This document shows, in pieces, positions 1 to 8,057 of a stretch of 64,000 nucleotides of DNA. Under the pieces are notes generated by a model. It worked only from the letters and a program-made list of their open reading frames with translations, did no database searches and was not told where the DNA came from. The position numbers and the translations under genes are program-made. How positions within the stretch are numbered: position 1 is the stretch's first letter; each line of letters begins with the position of its first letter. The stretch is from Ruegeria arenilitoris (GTDB lineage: Bacteria; Pseudomonadota; Alphaproteobacteria; Rhodobacterales; Rhodobacteraceae), in assembly GCF_013031355.1 (NCBI RefSeq), contig NZ_WPZO01000015.1:26348-90347 (forward strand). The letters run 5' to 3'.

Positions 1-27
1 AACTCTCCTGCCGAATATGATTTTGGA

Positions 28-234
28 ATGACCAGCAGCAAGTATTTCCACGATCTGTCAGTTGGAGATACCTTCGAAACAGCTGGGCTTACTCTCACCG
101 AAGGCGCGATTGTTGACTTTGCACTTACGTACGATCCTCAGCCCCTTCACGTAGATACAGCTGCTTTACCGGCCTGCGATCCCATCGAGTCCCAAAAGAG
201 AAACTCAGCTAGTTTGTCCGCCGTAACTGGGTAA
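28..234 (+). pseudogene. MaoC-family dehydratase, N-terminal fragment
   Basis: The first ~45 residues (FHDLSVGDTFETAGLTLTEG, then a segment ending YDPQPLHVD) read like the N-terminus of a MaoC/R-hydratase hot-dog protein, which normally runs about 150 residues. After about nt 165 the homology stops, and the remaining ~20 residues (PACDPIESQKRN onward) do not look like the family, so the gene is truncated. An IS6-type transposase remnant begins about 40 nt downstream, so a past insertion and deletion is the likely cause. The fragment lacks most of the fold and should be non-functional. Confidence 0.6.
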
Positions 235-275
235 GGAAACGTCAATACTAGCAGAATGAATACGAGAGAAACCTG

Positions 276-641
276 ATGGCGACAAAGAGCGAACATTTTG
301 AAGCTCCTTTCTTTGCAAAATTAAAAAGTACAATTAAAAATCATCCATCCAGCGCTACTATAACACATTCCAATCCAATTGAGGGTCTTGTCAGAAGATC
401 TTTGGTTGAGGTGGGCAGGCGGCTCAACAATCGTGTCGAGAATTCGCACCTCCTGTTTCGACGACTCGAACGCGCCGTGCAAAGGTTCAGGCGCATGCTA
501 AGTTTAGAGAAATTCGCCTTCGTCCATTCCACCGTCCACAACCACTTCAACAAGAAGATCGCTAGCCAGCAGAGGCACCTTCACATTGAGATAGTCCACC
601 CTCTCACCGAGTGGCGCGAACTTGGTGCGGCATTCATGTGA
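276..641 (+). pseudogene. IS6-family transposase, C-terminal remnant
   Basis: The segment from about residue 37 (GLVRRSLVEVGRRLNNRVEN, continuing SHLLFRRLERAVQRFR, then KFAFVHSTVHNHFN and TEWRELGA) carries the hallmark C-terminal end of IS6-family DDE transposases, including the NNRxENSH block with the region of the catalytic Glu and the VHNHFN tail. The N-terminal helix-turn-helix and the first two catalytic Asp residues are absent, and no terminal inverted repeats were found. This is a dead element remnant next to a truncated MaoC-like gene; it marks old rearrangement at the left edge. Confidence 0.65.
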
Positions 642-840
642 TGCGCCCTCTCGGCCATAAAGCCAGCGCTGCTCTCAAATTTGCCGAAAACGAATTTGAT
701 ACCGGCCATTACGAGGGCGTCAACAATAGTCAACTCCTCCCCGCCGGGCATCCCAAAGGCGTACCGGCAACCAGCCTCCTAGAGCCGCCGCGCGAGCAGG
801 TCGGCAGCCAGAAAGTCATCGTCTGTTTTCGTAGGTTCTC
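642..840. other. Non-coding spacer, nothing recognised
   Basis: Between the IS6 remnant and the end of the acyl-CoA dehydrogenase gene no frame resembles a known protein. A short frame across it contains no recognisable motif, and no hairpin with a T tract was seen. Confidence 0.5.
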
Positions 841-2058
841 CTATTCAGCCGCGTAACGCGTTATGTCTGTGAGGCGCATATATCCGTCACGCGTCTGCGG
901 TGTCTTGATGCCAAGAATGTTACCAGCCACTTGAGTTCGAAGTATCTGCGCGGTACCGCCACCGATGGTGAACATGCGCACATCGCGATACATCCGCTCC
1001 AGAGGTTCACGATCGCTGTAGCCGCGTGCGCCAAACATTTGCAGCGCGTCGCTGACCACCTTTATTGCCATCTCGGACGCAAAGAGCTTGGCGCGGGCGG
1101 CCATCGTCATGTCAGGATACTGGCTGCCTTTTGGACCGCGCGAACGCGCCGCTTCATGGAGGAGCAGCCGGGCCGCATGAACTTGCGTGTCCATATCGGC
1201 GAGCATCCATTGAAGCCCCTGGAATTCAGCGAGCGGGCGTCCGAACTGTTCGCGTTGTAAGAGATAGCTTTTGGCATGTTCAAGCGCCCCTGCCGCGACA
1301 CCCATGGCAATGGTGCCGGCACCAACGCGTTGCGAATTGTAGGCGTTCATCAGGTCGGCGAAACCGCGCTTGAGACCCGAAGGTGGTTTGACCAGCCATT
1401 TCTCGTCGATCACGACATTCTCGAACCGCAATTCTGCTTCGGGCATACCGCATAGGCCCATCGTGTATTCGCAGCCCACTACGGTGAACCCCATTGGCAT
1501 GTTATCCGAGATCGGATCAGCAAACAGAATGAAGCCGCCAATCCCCTGATCCACGCCTGCCTCATCGAGCACGCGGGCAAATACCAAGTGGAGCTTCGAA
1601 ACCCCTCCACCTGTGATCCAGTGTTTGGTCCCGTTGAGGATGTATGTGTTACCCTGTTTCCGGGCGGTAGTCTGCATTTCAGTCGCGGCACTTCCCGCGT
1701 CAGGTTCCGTGATGCAGATCGCGGGCTTGTCTCCTGCCAACACATGTTCAGCGCAAAAAACCTTCTGCTCGTCATTGCCATAACCCATGACCGCGCTGAT
1801 GCCACCCATGTTGCCTTCGACAACGATGCGGGCCGTCAGGGTACAGGCTTTCGCGATCTCTTCGACCACCATGGTCACATCCAGAAAACTCGCGCCATGC
1901 CCGCCATACTGCTTTGGAATAGACATGCCCATGATGCCAGCATCGGCCAGCTCACCAACGTTCTGCCAGCAATAGGCGCGCGACTTGTCCCACTCTGCGG
2001 CGCGTTTCTCAAATCCTGGGGCCAGTTCTCTTGCAACGTTCACAAGCGGATGCGTCAT
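841..2058 (-). CDS. acd: Acyl-CoA dehydrogenase-fold protein, probable 3-sulfinopropanoyl-CoA desulfinase
   Basis: This 405-residue protein has the full acyl-CoA dehydrogenase layout: N-terminal helical domain, central beta domain (ITEPDAGSAA, LNGTKHWITGG) and C-terminal helical domain (REQFGRPLAEFQGLQW). Both usual positions of the catalytic glutamate are lost: the C-terminal site reads GGGTAQ (Gly367 where YEGT is normal) and the alternative isovaleryl-type site has Gln243 (NSQRVGAG). Arg77 sits where the desulfinase Acd of Advenella/Variovorax has its substrate-binding Arg84. That combination is the known signature of 3-sulfinopropanoyl-CoA desulfinase, which releases sulfite and propanoyl-CoA and performs no net dehydrogenation. 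A divergent LysR gene lies upstream. No CoA-transferase or sulfite exporter is in view. The substrate is inferred. Confidence 0.75.
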   Translation of the reverse strand: MTHPLVNVARELAPGFEKRAAEWDKSRAYCWQNVGELADAGIMGMSIPKQYGGHGASFLDVTMVVEEIAKACTLTARIVVEGNMGGISAVMGYGNDEQKVFCAEHVLAGDKPAICITEPDAGSAATEMQTTARKQGNTYILNGTKHWITGGGVSKLHLVFARVLDEAGVDQGIGGFILFADPISDNMPMGFTVVGCEYTMGLCGMPEAELRFENVVIDEKWLVKPPSGLKRGFADLMNAYNSQRVGAGTIAMGVAAGALEHAKSYLLQREQFGRPLAEFQGLQWMLADMDTQVHAARLLLHEAARSRGPKGSQYPDMTMAARAKLFASEMAIKVVSDALQMFGARGYSDREPLERMYRDVRMFTIGGGTAQILRTQVAGNILGIKTPQTRDGYMRLTDITRYAAE

Positions 2059-2113
2059 GGCGTGTCCCTCGTTTCTGCTTTCACCAGAATACGCTTGCGG
2101 AAATACAACTCAA

Positions 2114-2119
2114 TATAAT
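2114..2119 (+). promoter_or_regulatory. Candidate -10 element for the divergent LysR gene
   Basis: A perfect TATAAT lies 35 nt before the lysR start in the 95-bp AT-rich spacer shared with acd. The matching -35 region is weak, so this is a tentative promoter call; LysR operator boxes could not be fixed with certainty. Confidence 0.3.
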
Positions 2120-2153
2120 AAGTTTTAACATCAAGTACATAGTTTCTTAAGTT

Positions 2154-3044
2154 ATGCAGACACGCTCTCTCAGAACCCTCATGCGGATCTCCAAGGTCGG
2201 CTCCTTTGCAAAGGCGGCCGAGCAACAAAACATGTCATTGTCCGCACTCTCCATGCAGATGAAGGCACTAGAGACGGAGCTTGGCGTTGACCTCTTTGAC
2301 CGCACCGTGCGACCACCGCGACTTACGCCAATCGGTCGGGCCATCGTCGAGGCATCAATCCCCCTCCTGCAGCATGAAGATAGCCTTCTCGAAATCTGCC
2401 GCCCGACAGACACGCTGGTCGGGCATTTCCGAATTGGATTTGTCACAACAGCTGCCGTTCGCCTGCTGCCGGGCTTCTTGAACAACGCAAAGCATCACGC
2501 ACCGCAAGCGACCTTCTCGTTTGAAACCGGCCTGTCCAAGGCTCTACAGGAGAAGGTCGTCAGCGGACAGCTTGATGCCGCGCTTGTCACGGATGCCGAA
2601 GGTGTTCCTGACGCGCTTGCGGAACTGGTGCTTCGAGAGGAACCCTTTGCCTTCGCGGCCCATGAAAGCTTGCTGAAAGACGGCCTCGGCGGTTTATTGA
2701 ATGCGCAGCCATTCTTTCACTTCATGCCCGACACAGGGATCGGCAAACTCATTGCTGGAGAGATGCTTAAACACGAAAGACCAAAGGGTTCCGAGACGAT
2801 TGTCCTCGATAACCTTGAAGCGATCATGGAGTGTGTCTCGGCGGGTCTAGGTTTTACGCTTCTGCCTGCACCCGATGTTATGCGGTATCGGTCTGACGAC
2901 GTCAAAACCATCCGTCTTCCCCAAACTTCAGCCAGAAAACTTGTTCTTGCAACCGTGCGCGAGGGCGCACTGGCTGGAAGGGAGGCCGTGCTCGCGGCGT
3001 TGTTTTCGGCCGGCGCGGCTCACGCTGCGAGCGAAAAAGACTGA
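2154..3044 (+). CDS. LysR-family transcriptional regulator, probable regulator of acd
   Basis: This 296-residue protein has an N-terminal winged helix-turn-helix (FAKAAEQQNMSLSALSMQMK followed by LETELGVDLFDR and the LTPIG segment) and a C-terminal periplasmic-binding-like effector domain (LVGHFRIGFV onward). It is divergently transcribed from acd across a 95-bp spacer, the classic arrangement for a LysR protein that controls its neighbour and itself. The ligand is unknown; a sulfinated organic acid or its CoA ester would fit if acd is a desulfinase. The C-terminus is slightly extended with alanine-rich residues. Confidence 0.85.
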   Translation: MQTRSLRTLMRISKVGSFAKAAEQQNMSLSALSMQMKALETELGVDLFDRTVRPPRLTPIGRAIVEASIPLLQHEDSLLEICRPTDTLVGHFRIGFVTTAAVRLLPGFLNNAKHHAPQATFSFETGLSKALQEKVVSGQLDAALVTDAEGVPDALAELVLREEPFAFAAHESLLKDGLGGLLNAQPFFHFMPDTGIGKLIAGEMLKHERPKGSETIVLDNLEAIMECVSAGLGFTLLPAPDVMRYRSDDVKTIRLPQTSARKLVLATVREGALAGREAVLAALFSAGAAHAASEKD

Positions 3045-3129
3045 CCTTTCCTACGCTCGTGGCCTCGGCTGAATCGACGAGGACCTTGAAGCAACTGGGT
3101 AGCTCTGAGCAATACAGTGACATTCACGT

Positions 3130-3495
3130 TCAAAGACGGCCCTGATCCCACTCAAGGTTCTGGAATTGCCCAGCGTCAATCTTCTGCTGGAACATATCTT
3201 CAATCGAACTCTGTAACGGGCGGTAGCTCAGGTTGAATTCGCGTATCCCTTTTGAATTGCCTGCCCTGAAGGGGTCATTGACGTTCCGGGATCCAAACTT
3301 GCTAGTGATGCCGCCTCCTGCGGGTGGTCCAACGAGCCAAGCCATGAACTTGGGCAACGCTCGGAGCGGAAGTGCATAGTCACCGAACTTCTCTTTCAGT
3401 TCTTGAGACAACGAGAACACATCGGTCTCATGTGCCGAGATGATGTTTCGACCATTTGCCTTGGGAAGAGCTGCAGCTCTTGCTTTAGAGATCAT
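3130..3495 (-). pseudogene. NAD-dependent epimerase/reductase (dihydroflavonol-reductase type), C-terminal fragment
   Basis: The frame carries the C-terminal third of an extended short-chain dehydrogenase: NGRNIISAHETDVFSLSQEL, then the segments DYALPLRALPKFMAWLVGP, SRNVNDPFRAGNSKGIREF and LSYRPLQSSIEDMFQQKIDA. The N-terminal Rossmann domain with its GxxGxxG site and the catalytic YxxxK are missing, so the gene is a 3' remnant. It ends against a cyclase fragment on the other strand, which marks a deletion or rearrangement junction near nt 3500. Confidence 0.6.
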
Positions 3496-3533
3496 GAAAA
3501 GTGCGGAACAATTGCGCCGCCCTGGCACAGGCG

Positions 3534-3686
3534 AAATGCGAGGTTGGTATCGGCACACATTCACGAAAAATCGTCACCGGAGTAATCGGCAAAAAAAAGT
3601 TCGCCTATGACCTTTGGGGCGATACCGTGAGCTTGGCTTCGCGGATGGAAAGCACCGGGCAGCCTGAGTGCATTTGGGCTTCAAAT
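3534..3686 (+). pseudogene. Class III adenylate/guanylate cyclase, catalytic-domain fragment
   Basis: About 50 residues ([20 protein letters not shown], then [20 protein letters not shown]) match the central part of the class III cyclase catalytic domain, including the [18 protein letters not shown] block that holds nucleotide-binding residues. The regions before and after are gone; the frame runs into the 3' end of the ProC-like gene on the opposite strand. It is a non-functional remnant facing the epimerase fragment. Confidence 0.6.
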
Positions 3687-4544
3687 TCACTCAGTGCGTT
3701 GAGACAACTCGATGCTGCGACTATGAGCAGCCTGCGCCGTCCTTTGAATGAGCGGGAACACCCCTTTCTCAAGGGACATCAACTCTTGCAGCCCCGCCTC
3801 TGTTGTCCCATTCGGAGAAGTTACTTCATTTCGAAGGTCGGCAGGTGACAAGGGGCTGGATCGCAGAAGATCGCCGCTCCCCGAGATCATTGCGCTTGCC
3901 AGTTTTGCCGCAACTTCCTGCGCCAAACCCAGTTCTCGTCCAGCTTCCGTCAATGCCTCTGTCAGCGCGAAAACGTAGGCCGGGCCGCTTCCAGAAATCG
4001 CGGTTACGGCGTGAAGCATGTCCTCATCATCAAGAACCACGGTCTCTCCAACTGCCCGCATCAGTTGTATTGCAAGATCCATATGATTGGTTGTTGTGCA
4101 GGCATTGCCGACAAGCGCGGTAATGCCAGAACCAACGGCTGCGGGTGTGTTTGGCATTGTGCGAACGATTGGCGTATGCGAGCCCAGCAACTCCTCATAG
4201 GTCGAAATCAGAGTGCCGGCGGCAACCGATACGAAAAGAGTTTGCCCAGACCCGAGAGAATTCAGGTCCGACAAAGCAGAAGTCATGACCTGAGGTTTCG
4301 TCGCGATCACCGCGACAGTAGGCGGCTCTTCTGGCTGTTGGTTCAGGCGAAGGCCGCGATGCGTGAGGCTCTGCAGCCAGTCAGATGGACGCGGATCCAG
4401 AACGATAATCTTTTCGGCATCCAGCCCGGCATTGAGCCAGCCGTTCAACAAGGCGGAGCCCATCTTGCCGCACCCCAAAAGCAACAGGTCACGATCGCCG
4501 ACATCCAAACGGCTCCGACTTTCTGGGTCCACAACCTGTGCCAT
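3687..4544 (-). CDS. proC: Pyrroline-5-carboxylate reductase family protein
   Basis: The protein has an N-terminal dinucleotide-binding motif ([20 protein letters not shown]), the [11 protein letters not shown] segment, and the C-terminal dimerisation/catalytic block (SGSGPAYVF and [17 protein letters not shown]) of P5C reductase, which makes proline from 1-pyrroline-5-carboxylate with NAD(P)H. The ATG at 4544 is preferred because it lies 4 nt after the stop of the upstream aminotransferase; an ATG at 4559 would overlap that gene. At 285 residues it is slightly longer than the usual ~270. Its place behind a TAXI binding protein and an aminotransferase suggests a catabolic or salvage paralogue rather than the housekeeping copy, but this is inference. 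Confidence 0.8.
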   Translation of the reverse strand: MAQVVDPESRSRLDVGDRDLLLLGCGKMGSALLNGWLNAGLDAEKIIVLDPRPSDWLQSLTHRGLRLNQQPEEPPTVAVIATKPQVMTSALSDLNSLGSGQTLFVSVAAGTLISTYEELLGSHTPIVRTMPNTPAAVGSGITALVGNACTTTNHMDLAIQLMRAVGETVVLDDEDMLHAVTAISGSGPAYVFALTEALTEAGRELGLAQEVAAKLASAMISGSGDLLRSSPLSPADLRNEVTSPNGTTEAGLQELMSLEKGVFPLIQRTAQAAHSRSIELSQRTE

Positions 4545-4548
4545 GCAA

Positions 4549-5490
4549 TCAGCTCGCAACCTTCAAGGTGCTGCGTTGCACAAGCTCTTTGTAAAGCTCG
4601 CGCAGGCGGCGGGTCATCGGACCAGCACCTTCATGTTCTCCAATTTTTTTCCCATCTATGGACGCAACGGGAGTTTGCGCGCCAAATGTTCCGGTCAGAA
4701 AGGCCTCGTCAGCTCCATAGGTTTCGTAGAGCGAGTAATTCTTTTCGAACACCGGAATGTCGTTGGCCCGGCACAGGTCAATGACCTTTTGGCGTGTCAC
4801 CCCGTTCATGCAGTAATCACCAGTGGAGGTCCAAACCTCACCACGGCGAACAATGAAGAAGTTGCACGCATTCGTAGTGTTCACAAACCCATGCGGGTCC
4901 AGCATGAGGGCCTCGTCGGCACCCGCTTGTTCGGCCTGCAGACATGCGATAATGCAATTCAGCTTCGAGTGACTGTTGTATTTGGCGTCCTGGCTCATCG
5001 GCAGGCCGCGCACCTGAGGAACGGTGGCCAATCGAATGCCCTGGCTCATAAGGCTGTCCGCTGGTTTTGAGTGTTCCACGATCGCAACCACCGTCGGCCC
5101 GGAGCGTGACAGCCCCGGATGCTGAAACGGCTTATCCTTTGGCCCGCGGGTTACCATGAAACGGCAATGCGCGTCAGTTGTCATTCCGTTGGCCTCGGCA
5201 GTGTCATTCAGCGCCTGCAGGACCTCATCCTTGGTCATGCCAACGTCAATTGAGACAGCTTTGCAGCTGTTGAAAAACCGATCCATGTGTTCGTCAAAGA
5301 ACGCCCACGTACCGTTATAGAGTCGCAGCCCTTCCCACATTCCATCTCCCAACATGAACCCGGAATCATAGACTGAGACCAACGCTTCGCTACGTGGCAC
5401 GATCTTTCCGTTGAGAAAGATTTTGATGTCCTGATTGCGCGTGTCTTCCTGCGCGTCATGTGTGGAATGGCTTGGGTTTTGCTCGCTCAT
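4549..5490 (-). CDS. Class IV aminotransferase (branched-chain / D-amino-acid type)
   Basis: A fold-type IV PLP enzyme of about 313 residues. The motif QDAKYNSHSKLNCIIACLQA places the Schiff-base lysine, and TTNACNFFIVRRGEVWT is the phosphate-loop region. Glycine-rich strands GFMLGDGMWEGLRLYNG near the N-terminus are typical of the IlvE/DAAT group. A GTG at 5502 is a possible earlier start; the ATG at 5490 is chosen as the stronger codon, though neither has a clear ribosome site. The gene lies between a TAXI binding protein and the ProC-like gene, apparently in one operon; amino donor and acceptor cannot be read from sequence. Confidence 0.75.
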   Translation of the reverse strand: MSEQNPSHSTHDAQEDTRNQDIKIFLNGKIVPRSEALVSVYDSGFMLGDGMWEGLRLYNGTWAFFDEHMDRFFNSCKAVSIDVGMTKDEVLQALNDTAEANGMTTDAHCRFMVTRGPKDKPFQHPGLSRSGPTVVAIVEHSKPADSLMSQGIRLATVPQVRGLPMSQDAKYNSHSKLNCIIACLQAEQAGADEALMLDPHGFVNTTNACNFFIVRRGEVWTSTGDYCMNGVTRQKVIDLCRANDIPVFEKNYSLYETYGADEAFLTGTFGAQTPVASIDGKKIGEHEGAGPMTRRLRELYKELVQRSTLKVAS

Positions 5491-5564
5491 GTCGTCGCTC
5501 ACAGCTGGCCGTTGCGTTGAAAAGGTGCAGAGGCGACGCTGACCGCCGCCCCCGTTTAGCGTGT

Positions 5565-6554
5565 TCAGTTTAACAGTCCGACTTCGCGGAAATAGCGCTC
5601 AGCACCGGGGTGCATCGGTGCCGACAACCCATTTACCACCATCTCCTCTTTCTTGAGGTTGGCAAAGGCCGGATGGAAGGACTTGAAGGCATCAAAGTTG
5701 TCGAATACGGACTTGACCATCACGTAGACTGTTTCCTCAGGCACATCTGAAGACGTCACAAACGTGGACGGAAGACCGAAGGACGGAACATCTCCGTCTA
5801 CACCGCGATAAAGGCCACCCGGAATTGTGACATTGCCGTAGTAGGGCTTGCTCTCGACCAGTGCCTGTACGGCCTCACCTTCAACAGGAATTATGCTGAT
5901 GTCGCAGGTCGTGGCAGCTTCCAGAACGTTGGCCACCGGGTTGCCGGCAACCATCAGAAAGGCCTCAATAGTATTGTCGCACAGGGCAGCAGATTGTTCT
6001 GCAGATTTCAACTCGGTCACCAGCCCGAAATGATCCATGTCCCAGCCTAACGCGTCTACGAGCACTTCGGCTGTTCCGCGCGTTCCGGAACCTGGGTTGC
6101 CCAGATTGATGGTCCGGCCGCCGAGGTCGTCCAGAGACTCAATCCCGGTGTCTTTGCGCGCGGCGATAATAACGGTATCCGGATGCAGCGAAAACAGGCT
6201 TCGGAGTTCGGAGTCAGGACCATCCTCTTCAAAAAGACTGGTCCCGTTCAAGGCGTGGAACTGCCAGTCTGACTGCACAATTCCCATCTCCAACTCGCCC
6301 TCGCGCATGGTGCGCAGGTTGTAAACCGATCCACCGGTGCTTTCGACCGAACAGCGAATGCCGTGCTCTTTCCGGCCCTGATTAACCAGCCGACAGATAC
6401 CGCCGCCAACAGCATAGTAAATGCCAGTGACACCGCCGGTGCCGATTGTCAGAAACTCTTCTGCTTTTACCGGGGCACCAGCCAGCAACGCGGCCGCGCC
6501 AAACGCTGCAAGCCCGGTATGTATTCTCTTTTTGAGGATGCCGGTCGACAACAT
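5565..6554 (-). CDS. TAXI-family TRAP transporter solute-binding protein
   Basis: The protein begins with a lipid-free signal peptide (positive residues ILKKRIH, hydrophobic core, then cleavage near APVKAEE) followed by the TAXI signature TIGTGGVTGIYYAVGGGICR and the segment TEGS-like VESTGGSVYNLRTM. It should bind a small acid in the periplasm for a TRAP permease. The ATG at 6554 is preferred over one 18 nt earlier because GGGAG sits about 7 nt before it. No DctQM-type permease fused or separate follows in this operon, so it is an orphan binding protein here or uses a distant membrane partner. The twin palindromes upstream suggest GntR control. Confidence 0.85.
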   Translation of the reverse strand: MLSTGILKKRIHTGLAAFGAAALLAGAPVKAEEFLTIGTGGVTGIYYAVGGGICRLVNQGRKEHGIRCSVESTGGSVYNLRTMREGELEMGIVQSDWQFHALNGTSLFEEDGPDSELRSLFSLHPDTVIIAARKDTGIESLDDLGGRTINLGNPGSGTRGTAEVLVDALGWDMDHFGLVTELKSAEQSAALCDNTIEAFLMVAGNPVANVLEAATTCDISIIPVEGEAVQALVESKPYYGNVTIPGGLYRGVDGDVPSFGLPSTFVTSSDVPEETVYVMVKSVFDNFDAFKSFHPAFANLKKEEMVVNGLSAPMHPGAERYFREVGLLN

Positions 6555-6692
6555 GAATAACTCCCTTTTCACCTATTGTGTCATCCCGGTTCCAGACCGG
6601 GTGATCATCTCTTGCCGATGGAGTGGGCAATCGCAGCCAAGGTTCGGAGCTTTTCGAATCCCCACCTGCCAAGACGGTACAGCAAGATTCTT

Positions 6693-6725
6693 AAATTGTC
6701 GACAATTTTAAACATTGTCGACAAT
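6693..6725. promoter_or_regulatory. Twin TTGTCGACAA palindromes, probable GntR operators
   Basis: Two perfect inverted repeats lie in the spacer between the TAXI gene and gntR: AAATTGTCGACAATTT (6693-6708) and ATTGTCGACAAT (6714-6725). Their centres are 19 bp apart, about two helical turns. TTGTnnACAA-type palindromes are common operators of FCD-domain GntR regulators, so these are likely the binding sites for the adjacent regulator, controlling both directions. Confidence 0.65.
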
Positions 6726-6840
6726 ATCCGAGTGACCCGTTATCTTGAGATTGAGCTGCCGCAGTCATTTTTCTGGCTATCCTGGCCGCACAAAGTAATC
6801 TCGCGTTCCATCTATTGGGTGTTCCAGCAACGGGATCGAC

Positions 6841-7521
6841 ATGACACGACAAGCATCTTCGGCCGAGAAATCCGGCGATACATTGAAAGACAGGACACTG
6901 GAGCGACTCCAGAAGCTGATCTTGACCGGAGATATGGAGCCCGGGGCAAAACTGCTTGAAACCCAGGTTGCTGCTCAGCTGGATGTCAGCCGCGCCACAT
7001 TGCGCGAAGCGATGGTTCAATTGGGTGAGATCGGGCTTCTTGTTTACATCCCGTTCCGCGGAACCTTCCTTCGCACACTGGATCCAGTTGATCTGGACGA
7101 AATCTATTCTTTCCGGACCGGGCTCGAAAAGATGGCTTTTCAGTTCTGCTGGGACAAGCGTGACCTCATCAGCCTCGCCGACCTTCAGATGAGGAACAAC
7201 AGGCTATGCGATTGCATATCTGACAACGATCCCTACGGCGCGATCATGGCCGAAATGCACCTCCACTCATGGTGCTATGAACTTTCGGGGCATACGCTTT
7301 TGCTGCAAAGCTGGGAACGCCTGAAACCCAACCTCCAATTCTATTTTGCCATGCATCAGAAGGCGCATGGGCGGGGCGGTCCGTTGCGGGAATCTCACGA
7401 CAAATACATCGAGCTCGCCAATGGTGACAGCTTGGATGACATGCTGGTTCACCTTGAAGACCACATGCGGCAAGGATTGGAAAACACGATGAAATTTCTG
7501 AATGAAAGAAACGCTACATAA
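6841..7521 (+). CDS. GntR-family transcriptional regulator (FCD domain)
   Basis: This 226-residue protein has a GntR winged helix (LKDRTLERLQKLILTGDMEP, then LLETQVAAQLDVSRATLREA) and a C-terminal all-helical FCD ligand domain (FRTGLEKMAFQFCW ... HLHSWCYELSGH ... LEDHMRQGLEN). Metal-binding His residues of the FCD fold are partly present. It is divergent from the TAXI-aminotransferase-proC operon across a 286-bp spacer with twin palindromes, so it most likely represses that operon and itself. The inducing ligand is unknown. Confidence 0.85.
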   Translation: MTRQASSAEKSGDTLKDRTLERLQKLILTGDMEPGAKLLETQVAAQLDVSRATLREAMVQLGEIGLLVYIPFRGTFLRTLDPVDLDEIYSFRTGLEKMAFQFCWDKRDLISLADLQMRNNRLCDCISDNDPYGAIMAEMHLHSWCYELSGHTLLLQSWERLKPNLQFYFAMHQKAHGRGGPLRESHDKYIELANGDSLDDMLVHLEDHMRQGLENTMKFLNERNAT

Positions 7522-7993
7522 GTCGCGTCAGTTTCCCTTGGATCAAGCCCTTTTCACTTGATGGGCGACATATCGCGGTTGAACCACTTGAGCAAAATTC
7601 AGTGAACACCTTGCAGTGGCTGTAGCCGATGGGGATCTTCATTGCCTCTGGCACATAATGGTACCGGCACCAGAGGGTGCGTTGGCAGAGATCTGAGGCC
7701 ACAGACGTGGCGGCGAAAGCAACGGTTCAGAATAGTGTCCTTGGAAGTAGACCCCTGAGCTTGTTGAAAAGACCTATCGAGTTCAGGGGTTTCGAAGTAA
7801 TTTTCTTTCACAAATACAAGCACGATCCGGAAGCCTGATTTTGGGCTTCGGTGCCGCGCTGATCGCTGGCACAGCGAAGGCTCTCGTTCCGCCCATTCCG
7901 TTAAAAATCGATTGGCGGAGGTGTCTCCTTCGCCTTTTAGATCTCTGCTGATCGCGCGCGGCTTCGTTTGAATAAGTGTTTCAAAAAAGTTTA
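7522..7993. other. Non-coding or decayed stretch with a 13-bp hairpin
   Basis: No frame on either strand resembles a known protein; short leftward frames show abrupt frame changes that suggest decayed sequence. The only structure found is an inverted repeat ACCCCTGAGCTTG (7751-7763) / CGAGTTCAGGGGT (7778-7790), 13 pairs if two G-U pairs are allowed, with a 14-nt loop. It could be a terminator-like or small-RNA hairpin, or a remnant of a mobile-element end. Confidence 0.4.
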
Positions 7994-8043
7994 TTGTCAC
8001 CATTGACAAACTAAGGTCGATCTTTATTTGTCAATTGTGACAA
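7994..8043. promoter_or_regulatory. Two TTGTCA-N4-TGACAA operators upstream of tetR
   Basis: Two inverted repeats with identical arms occur at 7994-8009 (spacer CCAT) and 8028-8043 (spacer ATTG), 34 bp apart start to start. The second ends 14 bp before the TetR start codon, and AAGGAG follows at 8046. This geometry fits autorepression by the TetR protein and control of the whole Rieske operon. Confidence 0.7.
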
Positions 8044-8057
8044 TTTAAGGAGCCCAA

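Noticed and set aside
7514..8009. Leftward frames in the gene-free stretch as a possible transposase remnant
   Set aside because: No transposase motif could be recognised in any frame despite suggestive frame switching; left as unassigned.
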